Shown: positions 27,201 to 42,200, counted from the stretch's first letter. The stretch: 64,000 bases of DNA from Littorina saxatilis (GCF_037325665.1 NC_090258.1:35809627-35873626); one strand, 5' to 3'. Notes: generated by a model from the sequence alone, not told the origin. A program made the numbers and translations.

Positions 27201-30200
27201 CACTGCAAGTTTGTTCAGCTTAATGCAAAAGAGATACCCTATCATATTACCCTTTTTTTCTTTTTAAAGCAAAATTTGTTTGATTTGCCTAACATCTGTG
27301 GAGAAGGTGCCTGGGAACATTTTCTTTTCAAAATATTTCTTTTAACATTTTATGCACATGTTTAAAAAGAATGGGATTTAAATTCAACATTTCACATGTT
27401 AAAAAAAAAGTACAAGCAAAGACATATCACGTATTGCAAGAGCAACAAGTCTAAATACACAACATCCACATAAAATAGCAAACATTTAAAAGTGTAGTGT
27501 AGTGTTTGGGTTGTGTTACATCATCTAGCTGCTGCCTACAATGGTTAAGTTGAAGTGTGAAAATCATTTACATGTCACTTCCTGTCTTCCTTCTGAACTG
27601 TGTATTGATTTTTGGTGTCCTGTCAGGATTGCTGTGTGTACTGCAATATCTTATGTTGTGTAGCATGATTTATGAACAGCTTTCAGGTAGGTGTATGTTT
27701 ATGGGCTGTTTGCTGTTCGTAATACTAATAGTATCCAGGTTGATGATGCTGAAACAGCAATGTTTTGAATTCCTTTGTCAAACTGTTTCATTTAGATGCC
27801 TGTGTTTTTGGGTTGCCTAGCACTGTCTTGCATTATTGTGTGACAATGTGTACTCTGTCACCAAAGTTATTATTAAGTCGCTCCAGCAAAGCAAAACGTT
27901 GGGGTGTTTTCATGAGCAGGCGGGCTAGCTAAGACAGCGAGCGTAAACAGCCTGTCAGTCAGCCCGCTGCGGGCGGTGGGTTCCCTAGTTCAGTTTGGAG
28001 ATCATATGGTTTTTGATTGGTTGACTGTTTGAATGAGTGTGCGCGCGCGCGAAAGGCAGAATGATAGCGTGGGCTTGATTAGTACCCGGTGTGATGTCGA
28101 AGTGTTAGGACGTGTCAGTGAGCGTATCTTGGATTGTGATGTTCCAGTTGTAGTTGAACGATGTTTGTGTTTCTGTTATAATCAAGGCAAGGAGTGTAGT
28201 TTGGGCCATTATAACCGTATTTTGGCGAAGGATTGATTCGAGGATTGTTGAAGGGACTGTGTGTGTGTGAGAAACGTTTTAGAGTTGGTTGTACATCAGC
28301 GAAGTAACTTTCGACCGGGATCGTGTTTCAAGTTCCGACGAGTTGTGTGCGACTGTATATTGAGGAAAGAACTACAACTGCTTCTGGTATATATTAAAAT
28401 AAAAGTCACGTTACTACAACCCCTGACTTGGCGTCTCTATGTGAATGCTTCCTGACCTAGCACCCCGCACCCATCCTTCTCCGCCTCCCACCCCTCACAA
28501 TTGTTTAATCAGTAAAAACGAAGAAGAAAGGAAAAGAAAAAAAATTATGCACTAAGCACAAATCAAAGTATGTGGATTGAAACTAATGATCTTGTCTTTC
28601 GTGGGAACAGAAGCTTAGAGGGATTCGTTTTGTGATTCATTTAAAGCTATTGTTGTTTTGCTGTATGCGTGTGCAGGCATAACTAATTAAAGTGCACCGA
28701 ATACATGACACTTGTGAAGTGTTGTTTGAATAGAGGATAAACAAATGCTTCCTTCTTCAGTTTAAGACATAACAACTCAATGGAATTAGGACTCTGCATG
28801 GAGCGCTTTAATTTTTTTTAAAGTACATGTATTCCAATGGTAGCTAGTATATAAAGCTGTGTGAGATCACGATGCATGAAAAGCAGAGTGTAAATGACTG
28901 TTCATGATGTTTGCTGCTTTTGGTGGTTTGTCATTCAGAAGCTGACATATTTGCTGTATAGTATAGTCACACAAGATTCACAATAAAAAGTGTTCAATGT
29001 GATGGACATTCTTGTATTCTGTTGTTGATAATATATTTTTTTCTCATTTTTACCCTGTTCTTTCTTTCTTTTTCATTTTCTATAGACGATTAAATAAAGT
29101 AAAAGTGCTCATGTTCAATGTGTCTCCTCGATGACATAATTTTTAAGTTGATACAAGTATCTGACTGAAAACAATTTGAATAAACAACATACAGAAACAG
29201 GATAAGGAAATGCCAACCCCCCTGCAGTTATAGAATATCTTGCATTGTATTTCATGTCAGTTCACCCTGCCAGCAGAAGAAACCAGGACACGTATTAACT
29301 GTTGTGTGTGTGTTATGCAGTATTGTGTTTGGCACCACCCAGTACTTTGTGTTCTGCAACCCTGCAGCAGAAGAAAGGACACGTATTAACTGTTGTGTGT
29401 GTGTTATGCAGGATCGTGTTTGGCACCACTCAGTACTTTGTGTTCTGCAACCCTGCTGAGAGGGACGCCGCCGAGGAGCCTCTACCTGACGCCACGTTTG
29501 AAATGGCTCAAGAAGAGATCGCCAAGCGCTCTGGCTTTGATGTCAACATGGAAAATAAGACAAGAGGTGAGATATAGAGCTTTGCATGACTTTTATCTAT
29601 AGATTATCTTGCATGGTTGCTGAAAGAGCAACTCCACTCAATGAACGACTAAGAAATCTTACAGATAACCTGAGGAAGATGAGAGATCAAAACCTGTAGG
29701 TTTGGTTCCCCCAAAGATGGCCATGCCAAACTATAGTTGAAGCTGTTTTCATCTCTCATTTTGGCTTAATTATTTGTCTGATGTGCATGATGTTCCGGCC
29801 TTCACTTTGAAGATGAACAGGCTGGGGTACTTTTGAATGATTTGTATGGCATATTATTTAACGTTCCATCACCTAACTTGTCTTGTGTATTGATTTTGTA
29901 TTTTGGAAGGTGTTATGCTACCTATGTTTAAAACTTAGCTCTTCTTTCTTTCTTCTTGTTGTATGTCTAACCTTGGAATTAGAAATATTTCTGATCTTCA
30001 TCAAAAGTACAAGACCCTTACAACAAGAAAACCACGTTGTGTGTGCAGACGAGAGGTTGCTGCAGGAAGACATCATGGAGCTGATGCCGGCGGTGGAGCA
30101 AGCAAACTCCATCTCTGAGGACCTGGACAAGAAAATGAAGTTTGACATCATGATTGTCTCCCCTGAGGCCAGGGGCGAACTCAAGGGGCGCACAGTGGTA

Positions 30201-33200
30201 AGGGTTGATGGCAAATCTGTCGTCTTTGTCTGTTGCTCTTCGGGGAAATCTGTCATCTTTGTCTGTTGCTCTTGGGGGAAATCTGTCGTCTTTGTCTGTT
30301 GCTCTTCGGGGAAATCTGTCGTCTTTGTCTGTTGCTCTTCCTGTCTGTCTTTCTGTCTGTTGCTGTTTCTTTATTTCCTTGTATTTCTTTCCTTGTTTGT
30401 CTCCGTCTTTCTTTCTTTCTTTCTCACTTTTTCTTTCTTTCCTTCATTCGTGCTTTCTTTCTTCTCTCTCTCTCTCTCTTTCTCTTTCTTTCATACTTAC
30501 TATATTTACTGTTGAAATATTGAGATAGAGAATGAAGTGTAAATAAGGATGAAATGGTGTGGCGCAGGTGATGATCCGAGTGACCAACCTGGAGACGAAG
30601 CACGAGTGGATCTGGTCGCGCGAGAAGTTCCTCAACCGCAAGTTTGTCATGCAGGAGATGTACGACAACTTCCAGGAGGGGGAGGAATGGGACGTGCCGC
30701 CCGTAAGTTACGCTGGACTGTTCTGTTTCTGTTGCTGTGTTCTGTCTGAATGGTGCTTTCTTTGATTATTTGGAATGAGTGCTCGTGGCCAGGATATGCA
30801 CCAGTGTCTAAGAACACACGAGCAAGAGGCAGATAGTGATGATGTAATTAACAGGGTGCTTAAAAACACTCTAGTCACTCTGGAACCTAAGGCAGTCAAG
30901 TGGTTGGGTTTTGGGTAAATTAATATCCCTTCGATGGTTAGCAAGAGCATGACAGCAAAACACAGCAGTCTGACCCTGTCACAGCCAGCTCTCTAAAATA
31001 CACAGGTGTGTCACAGCCACTGAGCTGCTCAAGTGATACTACTCCTGGCCTACAGAGCTGCTGTGACAAGGGGAACAACCTGCCACACATGCATGGGGAT
31101 GAAAGAGTGGTGGTTGTCTGTGTGCAGGAGAAGGATCCCTTTGTGGACGACTACGAGGCCGAGTTCCACATCGGTAGCGTGAAGGTGTGGCTCAAGTCGC
31201 TGGCCTACATGATCGAGTTGAGGGAACAGCTGGAGATCACCAACTTCAGCGGTCAGGCTGTCGGCCTCCTCAACGTAAGTAACAAGGATCAAAGTCCTGT
31301 CTTCGTGTCAATGCTTCTTATTCTCTCAGGTGCCAGGAGACTGGTTTGCATAACTCTCACTGGCAGTTGTTGGGAATTCTTTGTTGGGTCTGCTCAGTGT
31401 ATGGGTTGTGTGAAATCTTACCTCATATGATCTTGCTTGATTGGATAGAAGAAATCTGAGCACTAGTGGAACGGCCTTAAAGGTTTTGAAGAAGGGACTT
31501 ACAAGTGTGTGTGTGTGGGTGTAAAGAGGTTTGGGGGTATGCTGAAGTTAGATTCATTTTGTAGAATATGAAGAATACTGTGTGTGAGGAATAGAGAAAG
31601 AGAAAGAGAGAGATAGAGTGTTAGCACATTTATATCTATGTGAGTGGGTGTATGTTTGTTTTGTGTACACGCATATGTGACTGTTGTTCTATTTGTAATG
31701 TTACCGTTTGAATGCACAGATGTAACAATCTGTAACAATTGTATTGAAAAGGTTAGAAACGCATATTTTACATCGCTTGTTTGTTGATATTACTGATATT
31801 AGTAATAATAATATTAATAATGAACACTTATTAATGGCTTAATTAATTGTTGTGCAGATTGACATCATTCCCTGTGACGAGAAGGGCAAGGAGTACACGG
31901 ACGCTGACGACATGTTTGTGGAAGACCCCGAACAGCTGAGAGGAAAGAAAGTCTTCTTGCTAGTCAAGATTACCAGCGCCAGAGGCCTACCCAATACATT
32001 CACTGTAAGTGTAGAGCGACCATGTTTTGCATCAGCATAGGTCCGTCAAACAATGTCAGTGTAAGGCCTAGATTTCCTCACAAATTGTCTCCTGATATGA
32101 TTTACAAAGCAAAAGACCTGGCCAAAAGATTTCTGTGTAAACCGAAGTTCCATTCTTTTTCTTCTACTGCATTCAAAGGCTGTAACTCCTACCTGCTCTT
32201 CAGAGCTTGAGTGGGCTTTTATGTGAATGACTGTTTTTTCCCCTGCCAGATGATGACCCCTACTTGCCTTCGATTAAACAATCTGCCTGTACTTGTTAAT
32301 AAACAGTTCTATAGCTAAAATCATCAAAAATCTATTTAATATGTCGGGGGCCCGGTAGCTCAGTTGGTAGAGCACTGGACTTGTGATTGGAAGGTCGCAG
32401 GTTCGAATTCGGGCCGGGACGGACACGGGTCAACTTTATGTGCAGACCCAGAGACGGAAGCCATGTCCCACCCCCGTGTCATCACAATGGCACGTAAAAG
32501 ACCTTGGTCATTCTGCCATAAGTGCAGGTGGCTGAATACACCTAAACACGCAGACACCTGGGTAGCGCGACTCCGTTGCTGCTAGCTTTCCACTGGGAGG
32601 AAGCGACCCGAATTTCCCAGCGATGGGACAATAAAGTAATGAAAATGAAAAATGAAGAAATGAAATGAAAAATATAATGTAATTTATCATCATACAATGC
32701 AGTGAAAGTTTTAACAGCGAATGTAGTTTTCAGAGGTTTGTATGCCAGGTATCATGCTTGTAAAAGAGGTAGAACGTGAGTGGAATAGGCTGGGGTGACT
32801 TTTGTGATCAGTCAGAAACCTTGATAGATGATGGTTGCTGTTTCAGGATGTTTACGCCAAGTTCCTGGTGTACTTGGACAGTGAGTATTCCAAGACCAAG
32901 CCGCTGCCGAATACCAGTAACCCTGACTGGAACTTCAAGAAAGTCTGCCCGCTGGGACAAGTGGATGATGCTGTAAGCCAACATTAAATTACATATTCTT
33001 ACTCCAAATCACATAAAAGCATTGACGCAGTCTGAGATGCTAAGGTCTGAAAAGGCTACCCGTCTTAAACAATTTTAAAGGGAAGCAACCCCACCACAAA
33101 AAGTGTAAATGACCACAGACCCGGGGAGTTACCTCCCATTGGTGTGTACTACGTCACTACCGCTCCTCAACACGTGGTCAAGATCATACAACTTTTTCAG

Positions 33201-36200
33201 CTCTGAGGAGAAGGTTGTTGATTTTTGGCTCTCTCGTGGCTGTACGTGTTGTTTGGTGTTTGTTTGACACCCACCGGCCACTTACCCGTCTTACTTGCCT
33301 TCTGCTTCGTTAGTTGGTGAGCTCTTTCCTTTTTGGTCATTATTTTGACAAGAATGTTGCTGTAGTTGCTGACTTTTCGTCCGTTTTTGGACTTGTACAT
33401 TTTTCAGTAACTTATTGTTTGGCCGCCATTTTTGTGGGTCAGCATGGCTGACAGTGATAAAACATGGCTAGGCTTATGTCATGGATCTTCTTCTTCTGCG
33501 TTCGTGGGCTGAAACTCCCACGTACACTACGTGTTTTTTGCACGAGTGGAACTTTACGTGTATGATCGTTTTTACCCCGCCATTTAGGCAGCCATACGCC
33601 GCTTTCGGGAGAAGCATGCTGGGTATTTTCGTGTTTCTATAACCCACCGAACTCTGACATGGATTACAGGATCTTTTTCGTGCGCACTTGGTCTTGTGTT
33701 TGCATGTACACACGGGGGTGTTCGGACAGTGAGGAGAGTCTGCACACAAAGTTGACAGAAATAAATCTCTCGCCGAACGTGGGGACGAACTCACGCTGAC
33801 AGCGGCCAACTGGATACAAATCCAGCGCGCTACCGACTGAGCTATATCCCCGCCCCAGGACCATTGGTAATTGTTGTTGTTTCGGAGTAAGCATGTAATA
33901 CCGTTATGTCCGTTACTTATTCTACCCCAAATGAACATGTGTTTTGGCGGCAGTTAAGCATGTCTTTGACTTCTTTTTCTTCTTGCTTTCCCTCTCTTAG
34001 GCATCAGAGCATGGCGCTCTGGTGTCTATAGCTTAGCTCTTTATTTCCAGAGTTCCGCAGTTTGGGAGAGAAGAATTGCAGCGTCCCACGCCGCCTGCCG
34101 GTGGTGTTTTCCCCCCCTTCTTTGGGCGACTTCAATCGATCTGACGGATGCATATTTTCACATTCTTAAGCATCAGTCCGATCTTAACACAGCGAACCCA
34201 CCACATGGTCCATTCCTTAACGTGGTGTGGTGGTTTGCGTGTCTCGGTGACCCTAAGAGCTATGCCAGCGGGAGTGTAAACTCCTGGCAGGGCTTCCCAA
34301 GCTGGACAGGTCGAAAGGTAGAGGCCAGACTAATATGGACCAACCTTGTGCTCACAGGGCAGGTCCTTGGGCCATGAGCTAAGGGTGAGGTAACCCTGAC
34401 AGAAACCTCGAGTGCTGAAGACGTATGTGTTGGGCCGCACGGCGCACTCCAACAAACCACAACACTACGCATCAACTGCCATTATGACACTTGGAGACAG
34501 AATTGACAGTAATGGTGCTCGCCCTGTGAGGATCCACCAGGCAGGTGCAGCGCCGGGCTCCGCGCCTCAAAGGAGTCCACCCTCAGCTACTGGAGGTCCC
34601 TTCATCTCGTCTTGTGGAGCCAGGGGACGAGAAAGGAAAGCGACTGGCCGGAAAAACAGCAGAGCCAAGGACAACCCCACTATTAACATCATGCATTGGA
34701 ATGCAGAGGGGGTATCCAATAAGAAGGAAGAATTAGAGCACTTCCTCTATGAAAACAGCATCAACATCTGCTGCATTCAGGAAACACACCTGCAAGAAGG
34801 GAAGCCCTTTAAGATCAGAGGGTACCAGGTGTTCAGGAGTGACCGACAAGGGAGGAAGAAAGGAGGAGTGATGACTCTGGTCAGGAACAACATAAATGCC
34901 AGTGAAACCAACAGATACATGGAAGAAGCAGAGTACATAGAAGTCAAGATAACGACCAATGACAGCAAGATGAACATCGTCAACTACTACTGCCCCAACG
35001 ACAAGATGCTGTCGCTTGACACAATCCAAGTCCCTGACAGCGGCTTTCTCATCGCTGGAGACTTTAACAGCCAGTCCCAGAGTTGGGGGTATAAAACACT
35101 AGACAGGCGAGGAGAAGATATTGAATCTTGGCAGGACGACAACCACCTGATCCTTGTCAACGACCCCACAGATCCGTCTACCTTCTACTCGCGCCGCTGG
35201 CACTCAACAACAACACCAGACCTGGCATTGTGCACGGATGACATCCACAAAACCATCTCAAGAAAAGTGGATGAACAGCTGGGTGGAAGCGACCATCGCC
35301 CAGTTCTCCTTACCATCAGTAGAGACTCAGCATCTGAGCATCCACAACACCCGAGGTGGAACTACAAAAAGGCAAAGTGGGGACTGTTCAACGTACGAAC
35401 AAATGAGCTGACCAGAGCCATAGAAACAGAGGGGAGAAACATCAACAACGTGATAAAGGAGTTCAATGCTAGCATAATCCAGGCAGCCAAGGACAGCATC
35501 CCACGTGGAGTGAGGAAGGACTACATCCCATACTGGTCCGATGAGCTGCAGAAGACGCACGATGCACTCACAAGAATGAGAGAAGAGGCAGAGACGAACC
35601 CTAGCCAGGAGAACAACATCAAACTCCAAGAAAGCAAAGCAAAACATCTGAAGACAAAGCTAGAGTGCAAGAGAAGAGGCTGGAGAGAAAAGACGGCAGG
35701 GCTGAATATGGAAAAAGACACAACAAAGCTCTGGAAACTTACAAGAGCACTGAATGAAGAGGGCAACAAGGGACAGAAGATCACCCTGGAGGAGGAAGGA
35801 AGAACACTCACTGGAAAAGCCGCTGCCAATGCTTTCGCCCAAGCATATCGGGGAGAAAGCGACACCACCATACCCCTGCCTCTACAAAAGGAAGTCAGAA
35901 CAGAAATTAGAGAAAGAACAGAAAGAAACGTGCAGGATGCCATGCAACAAGACATCACCATGGCCGAGCTGAAGAATGCCATCAAGAAGCTCAAAAAGAA
36001 GAAGTCTCCAGGTCCAGACAACATTACGAATGAGATGTTGCAACACATAGGCAACTCGGCCCTCCAGAAACTACTGGGCATCTTCAACCTCAGCTGGAGA
36101 CAGGGACAGGTACCTCAGTGCTGGAAGGAAGCCAGGATGATCCCAGTTTTAAAGAAAGGGAAAAACAAGACCAAAACCCTGAGCTACCGACCCATCAGCC

Positions 36201-39200
36201 TGACAAGCTGCGTATGCAAAACCATGGAGCGCATTGTCAACCAGCGCCTGCAGCTGTACCTGGAATCAGAAAGCATCATCGTCCCAGAACAAGCCGGCTT
36301 CCGACAGCACAGAAGTACGGAGGACCAGACAACACACCTTAGCCAGGTCATAGAGGATGCTTACCAGGCCCAGAAGGTCACCCTGGCCACCTTCATTGAT
36401 CTGCAGAAGGCCTTCGACAAGGTCTGGAAAGATGGACTCCTTGTGAAGCTCCTACGTTCCGGCGTCAAAGGCAACATGTACCAGTGGACCAAGTCGTACC
36501 TGCACAACCGAAAGGCCAGAGTGCTGGTGGACGGTCACTGTGGCCGAAAGGTGCTACTACGCCAAGGAGTTCCACAGGGAGGAGTACTCTCCCCCACGCT
36601 ATTCATACTCTTCATTAACGACCTGGTACCAGAGTTGCCCAAAGGAGTCCAAGCGGCACTGTATGCTGATGACCTTGTTCTCTGGTGCTCGGAAGAGTAT
36701 GCAACCACAGCAACCTACAGGATGCAACTTGCCCTAGGAAAGGTTGCAGCGTGGGCGGAAGACTGGTGTGTGACCATCAACAGGGAGAAGACCACTGCCA
36801 CTCTCTTCACACTTTCTGCCAAAGCGACACCTGGCAAACTGACCTTGGGGGACACACCCCTGAAATTTGAAGACCAGCAAACATACCTGGGGGTCACCTA
36901 TGACAAGCGCATGACCTGGAAACAACACATCATGAATGCAGAGGGAAAGGCCAGGAGAAAACTAAACATCATGCGGAAGCTGGCAGGATCACACTGGGGT
37001 GCAAACGAGAAGATCCTGAAAACAGTCTACCAGGGGACTGTACGACCGCACCTCGAGTACGGATCAAGCTCTTGGGCAACAGCAGCCAAGACACACCAGC
37101 AGGCCCTAGACAAAGTACAGAACCAAGCGCTGAGAATCATCACGGGCGCAATGAAATCAACACCCATACAGAAGATGGAACAGGTGACTGGCATTCCTCC
37201 ACTGAGCAAAAGGCGAGACTGCAAAACAATGGTACAAGCCACCAAGTACCAGTGCACTCATGACCATCCAATGAGTGACAGACTCAAGAAGATGTCCTTA
37301 GGCAGGCTGAAAAGATCGAGCTTCGCTCTGGAGGCAAGGGCTTTGCAGAAGAAACATCAGACAGAGATGCCAGAGCTAGTGGAGCCACCATCTTTCTCCC
37401 TTGACGCCCCTCCCTGGGAAGACAGACAAGGAAACCTGGACATACAGACCAGTGTCCCCTACCTCACAACAAAGGACGAGCAGAGCAATGCGACGAAAAA
37501 AGCCCTGACTCTTGCCATGCTTGAAGAAAGGTACCCCCAAGAAGCATGGATACGGGTGTATACTGATGGGTCAGCCACAGAGGCCGTCAAAAATGGAGGA
37601 GCAGGGGTGTATGTCCAGTACCCCAGTGGAGAGAGGCAAGCAGAGGCTATACCAACAGGCCTCCACTGTACAAACTACAGAGCTGAGGTACAAGCACTGA
37701 TCCATGCAGCATACACCATCAACGACAGAGTCAACCATGACAACCAGGTGGTCTTCCTGACTGACGCTCTGTCAGTACTACAAGCAATGACCAGTAGCAA
37801 ACTGCCTCAGCTGGAACACGCTCTACACAACATCAAGAGCCTGAGGACAGTACTGCAATGGATCCCCTCCCACTGTGGTGTACAAGGAAACGAAGAGGCG
37901 GACAGGATGGCAAAGCTGGGTGCAGAAGATGAGCAAAAGAACAACCCTGTGAGCCTGACAGAGATGAAGACCATCATTAAGTCTCTGCACAGGACGCCCC
38001 AGCCACAGGACAGCTACCACCTGCTATCCAGACCACAGCAGGTGGTCATCTTCCGCCTGAGAACGGGACACAACAGACTTAACCAGCATCTCCACGGGAA
38101 GCTGCATGTTGTGCCCTCCCCCATGTGTTCTTGTGGAGAAGCAGAGCAGGACACGGCCCACATCCTACGAGACTGCAGGAACCACCAGGTGCTGAGAGAG
38201 GAAATCTGGCCATTGCCGGAGTCCCTGCACAACAAGCTGTACGGGCCAGTGGCTGCGCTGCAGAGGACCACTAATTATATCTCAAGATCTGGACTCCAAG
38301 TGTGATCGGCGATCGAAAAGAAGAAGACACAGCGAACAAGGTCCATCAGCTCGAGCACCCGCCGAGGTCTCTTCTGTTCGGATCTAGGGCCGGCCTTCGG
38401 GCATTCTGGCTTCCGGCCTCACAGTCGTTTCAGCCACGGGCTGCTTCTTCTGTCGCACTTCCGGTTTTAACCGGAGAGGTTGTTCCTCTCACCGACGGTC
38501 AAGTAGGTACATCAGGGATTTTGGAACAACGGCTGACCTAAGGGCATCTAGGCTTTTAGCCTCAGCCTGTGCAACAGCCATTCCACCTGTCGGCGGTGGT
38601 GGTTGCTTTCTCTGTTCTTGTTGCTTAGGGGGAAGAATTTACCCGATGCTCCCCAGCATGTCGTAAGAGGCGACTAACGGATTCTGTTTCTCCTTTTACC
38701 CTTGTTAAGTGTTTCTTGTATAGAATATAGTCAATTTTTGTAAAGATTTTAGTCAAGCAGTATGTAAGAAATGTTAAGTCCTTTGTACTGGAAACTTGCA
38801 TTCTCCCAGTAAGGTAATATATTGTACTACGTTGCAAGCCCCTGGAGCAAATTTTTGATTAGTGCTTTTGTGAACAAGAAACAATTGACAAGTGGCTCTA
38901 TCCCATCTCCCCCCTTTCCCTGTCGCGATATTACCTTCGTGGTTGAAAACGACGTTAAACACCAAATAAAGAAAAGGATTTCGACAATTCTTTCCTTATT
39001 TCTCTTCCTATGCAGGAGATGAGGCAGGACGATTTCCGTTTGGGTGGGGTTTCTGTCTTCACGTTACCCCGTTCACCCTTTTTGCCACAAGCAACTGGAC
39101 TATGGTCCTTATTTGTCTTTCGCCGAGTCGGACTCTGTCTTTCTCTAGCGAGCGGACGCGTTCTGGTGTTTCGTCCAAACTTAAGGTGCGCTTGAGTTGG

Positions 39201-42200
39201 CCTCGGAGGTAACATACAGATTTTCCTGAGGGGGCATTGTCTTTGGCAATGTATGTTTGAGGAGTCAAACCTCTCTCAGGTTTGGCTAGTCCTCTCCTTC
39301 GGGCAGAGGGTTAGCTAATGTTCCGGTTTCTTTGCTGTGGGCTCATAGCCCAGCATCTTATTTGGCAGCCGAAACTTTCCTGTGACTTCGGATTTCGACT
39401 CTTTCTATCTTCACCCTCATCCTAAGATGGGGTGAGTTAGGACGACTTCCGTTAGGTCGGGTTTCCTTTTACAGTCACCCTTCTACCACAGGCAACTATG
39501 ACTACGGCGTTTGCCCGTTGATCTCCGCGTCTGGCCCTCAGTCTTTCAGAGGTAGACAGACGCGTTTTGGTTTTTTGCCCAAACTCAGGAAGGCTCTTGA
39601 TTTGGCCGCGAAGGTTAACTTCCAGTTTTTTCCTGAGAACTCTTGTCTCGGGAGTCTTATGACTGGTCGGCTTCACGGTTTTCCGTGTATGCTTACCAGT
39701 CTTGTTTTCTGTTTTGGGGTTTTTGATTCACATTCAATTACCTACAAGCAGACTGAACTGCGGACACTATGGCTTTTAGCCATTTTGTTCATGGTCACCG
39801 GTCACACCAGGCTTCTACCACTGTGACTTCCGCACTTCCGGTTGCTTACGCACAATCGTAAGTCGCTGCTTCCTCGTACTATCTCTCTCTGCTTTCGCAG
39901 GGACTGGTAGAGGATAACTGGCGACCATCTCTTTTGAGGGCAGCTAGACTGCTGGTTACGGCACCCTTCTCAAGCATGCTTTATGGGTGACAATGTCAAA
40001 GATAGCAGCCAGTTTCTTTCTTTGGCGTTTTTCTGTCACTACCCAGGAGTACTATGTTTCTTGTCTTGGTTAGACTTGGACTCTAACGCAGAGAAGCAGT
40101 ACAGGCGCGTGCATTGGAGGGTGAGCATTTCTTCACGTTCTTGGGATTTTAGGAACGCTTTTGCTCTTTATTGAGCTTTTCCTATCGAGTTGGACTCTGG
40201 TTATCTTGTACTCAGGCGTCTCTCTCTCTCTCTTTGTGTGGAGATCGGTCACTCTTCTCTTGAGCTGACTTCTATCTCACAGGCCTTTTCAGTCTTCTCT
40301 CCATCCCAAAGTTTGCATACTTTGGCATGATTGTCTTACGGTCACCTTGAGGGTTCGTCCTACTCAGCACTGAGTGGACAACCTTATGCACGGATCGTTC
40401 CAGGGCATTGGCATTTCCTTCCAATAGAAGGGGGGAGGGGGGGGGGGTGCAGCTTGTCTTTCCCCTCGACTCGGCTCGGGTTCATTAAATCCAGGGCTGT
40501 TTTACGGTCTGGGAGTTTGGACGAAGTGTTGGGCACAGCTTACTGGCTCTCTGAAGTTGTCTTTAACAAGTTTTTGCCTGAGAGACATCGCGGCTGTCAA
40601 TAAGGACGGTTCGGCTCCCTTCCTGACTTGTTGGCAGCGGGCCAGTTCCTGGCAAGGGTTTTAGAGTGAGTTAGATTTTTCTTTCCCACCGGGCCCTTCC
40701 TGACTTGTTGGCAGCGGGCCAGTTTCTGGCAAGGATTTTTAGAGTGAGTTAGATTTTTCTTTCCCACCGCCTTGTTGAAGCTATCTGCTTTATGTGATTC
40801 GGAGTAAGAATATGTAATTTAATCGAAAATTTTAAGAATAAATTTTCATTTGATTAATATACTTACCCGAATCACATAGTTTATGCCCTCCCACCAACCC
40901 CGCTTATGGTTTTTTAGTTTCTTTAAAGCCGTATGATCTTGACCATGTGTTGAGGAGCGGTAGTGACGTAGTACACACCAATGGGAGGTAACTCCCCGGG
41001 TCTGTGGTCATTACCAAGGCTCCATTTACACTTTTTGTGGTGGGGTTGCTTCCCTTTAAAATTGTTTAAGACGGGTAGCCTTTTCAGACCTTAGCATCTC
41101 AGACTGCGTCAATGCTTTATGTGATTCGGGTAAGTATATTAATCAAATGAAAATTTATTCTTAAAATTTTCGAATTAACCCTTAACAGGCTGTGTAGTGT
41201 GAATGGGTAGCCGTAGGTGCATGTGTGATAGGGTAACGCAGTAATCCTTTTCACAGAAAGCTGCTCTGCATTGACGGAGTTGGCTCCCTGTCATAGCGTG
41301 AGCTATTTATTGTAGCTCCATGCTTTCGGTACGTCGGTAGACAGCACACCGGTGAGAAGAAGAGTAGCTGATTCGTGTTGCTTTCTGGAAACTTATCTCT
41401 CATGAAACAAAATTGGTTCATCCATTTGGTCATTCACGTACAGACCTACCAACTTATCTGTTCTTGTTGTTTATATCTATGAATTTCATAAAAAGCCCTT
41501 CTGCCCGCTGGTTCAACCCTTTTCCATTAGCTCAGTACCCAATGTGTGCATGGCTGGCAGAACATGTGAACTGTTGTGAGTCATGCTGTGCTGTGTGGAC
41601 AGGCCCTGGACTACCTGCAGGAGGGCGCCCTCATGATCCAGATCTGGGGCAAGCAGAAACCACCCAAGGTCAAGAAGAGCGTCAACACCCGATTGGCCAA
41701 TCTCACTGACTCCCGCACCAAGGGCGAGGCTAGTGTTGCCAATACCAATGTCAAGGTCAGGATTAGTGACATCATCAACACCATTAAACATGTCCATGTT
41801 TGTTCTGAATGGTTTTTCTTACTGAATAACTCATAATTTAGAAAGCAGTTGATTTAAATATCCAGTCAGAAAATGTGAGTGCCAGTGCCAGCTTTTCGTG
41901 AACAAATATACGCATTTTCAAACTACGGACTTGAATTAGGAATAAAAATTGAAACAAAATAAGAGAACAGATTATTTTTCTATTTGGTTTGTGGTAGTTT
42001 TTGCTTTGATGGAAACTAAATCCATAGACACTCCACCATTTCATTTTTTTAGTTGAGGGCAGTTTTTGCTTTATGATTGATGATATGCACTTATGCACAC
42101 AATGTTATCACAATAACGACAAAAGTTGTAGCCTCTAAGCAGCTTTGTTGTCTTGAGAACAACACACAAAGAACAACACACAAAGAACAACACAGACTGT

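Larger units (their letters stand above)
32983..41172 (+). mobile_element. DIRS-like retroelement, fossil, ~8.2 kb including insertions
   Basis: Left inverted terminal repeat 32983-33189 and right one 40931-41172 share ~190 bp (from AATCACATAAA inward to the GTGGTCAAGATCATAC tip), while the outermost tips differ. An internal region (40789-40877) is the exact complement of the right tip joined to the left tip, the hallmark of DIRS circle-junction replication. Direction is taken from the internal region lying near the right end. No reverse transcriptase or tyrosine recombinase was recognised outside the inserted LINE, so the copy looks broken or non-autonomous, with many breaks. The two terminal repeats are still very similar, suggesting moderate to young age. 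Confidence 0.75.

Noticed and set aside
27840-28460. Possible solo long terminal repeat in intron 12
   Set aside because: AATAAAA and a GC-rich block are present, but no matching TG/CA ends or target duplication could be found.
32347-32420. Possible tRNA gene (box A and box B present)
   Set aside because: Continues into a SINE body and does not form a full cloverleaf with a clear acceptor stem; the same holds for 44447, 50712 and the minus-strand heads.
40824-41172. Independent MITE with ~50-bp inverted ends
   Set aside because: Its left arm joins exactly to a complement of the far left tip at 32983, which fits a DIRS internal complementary region better.
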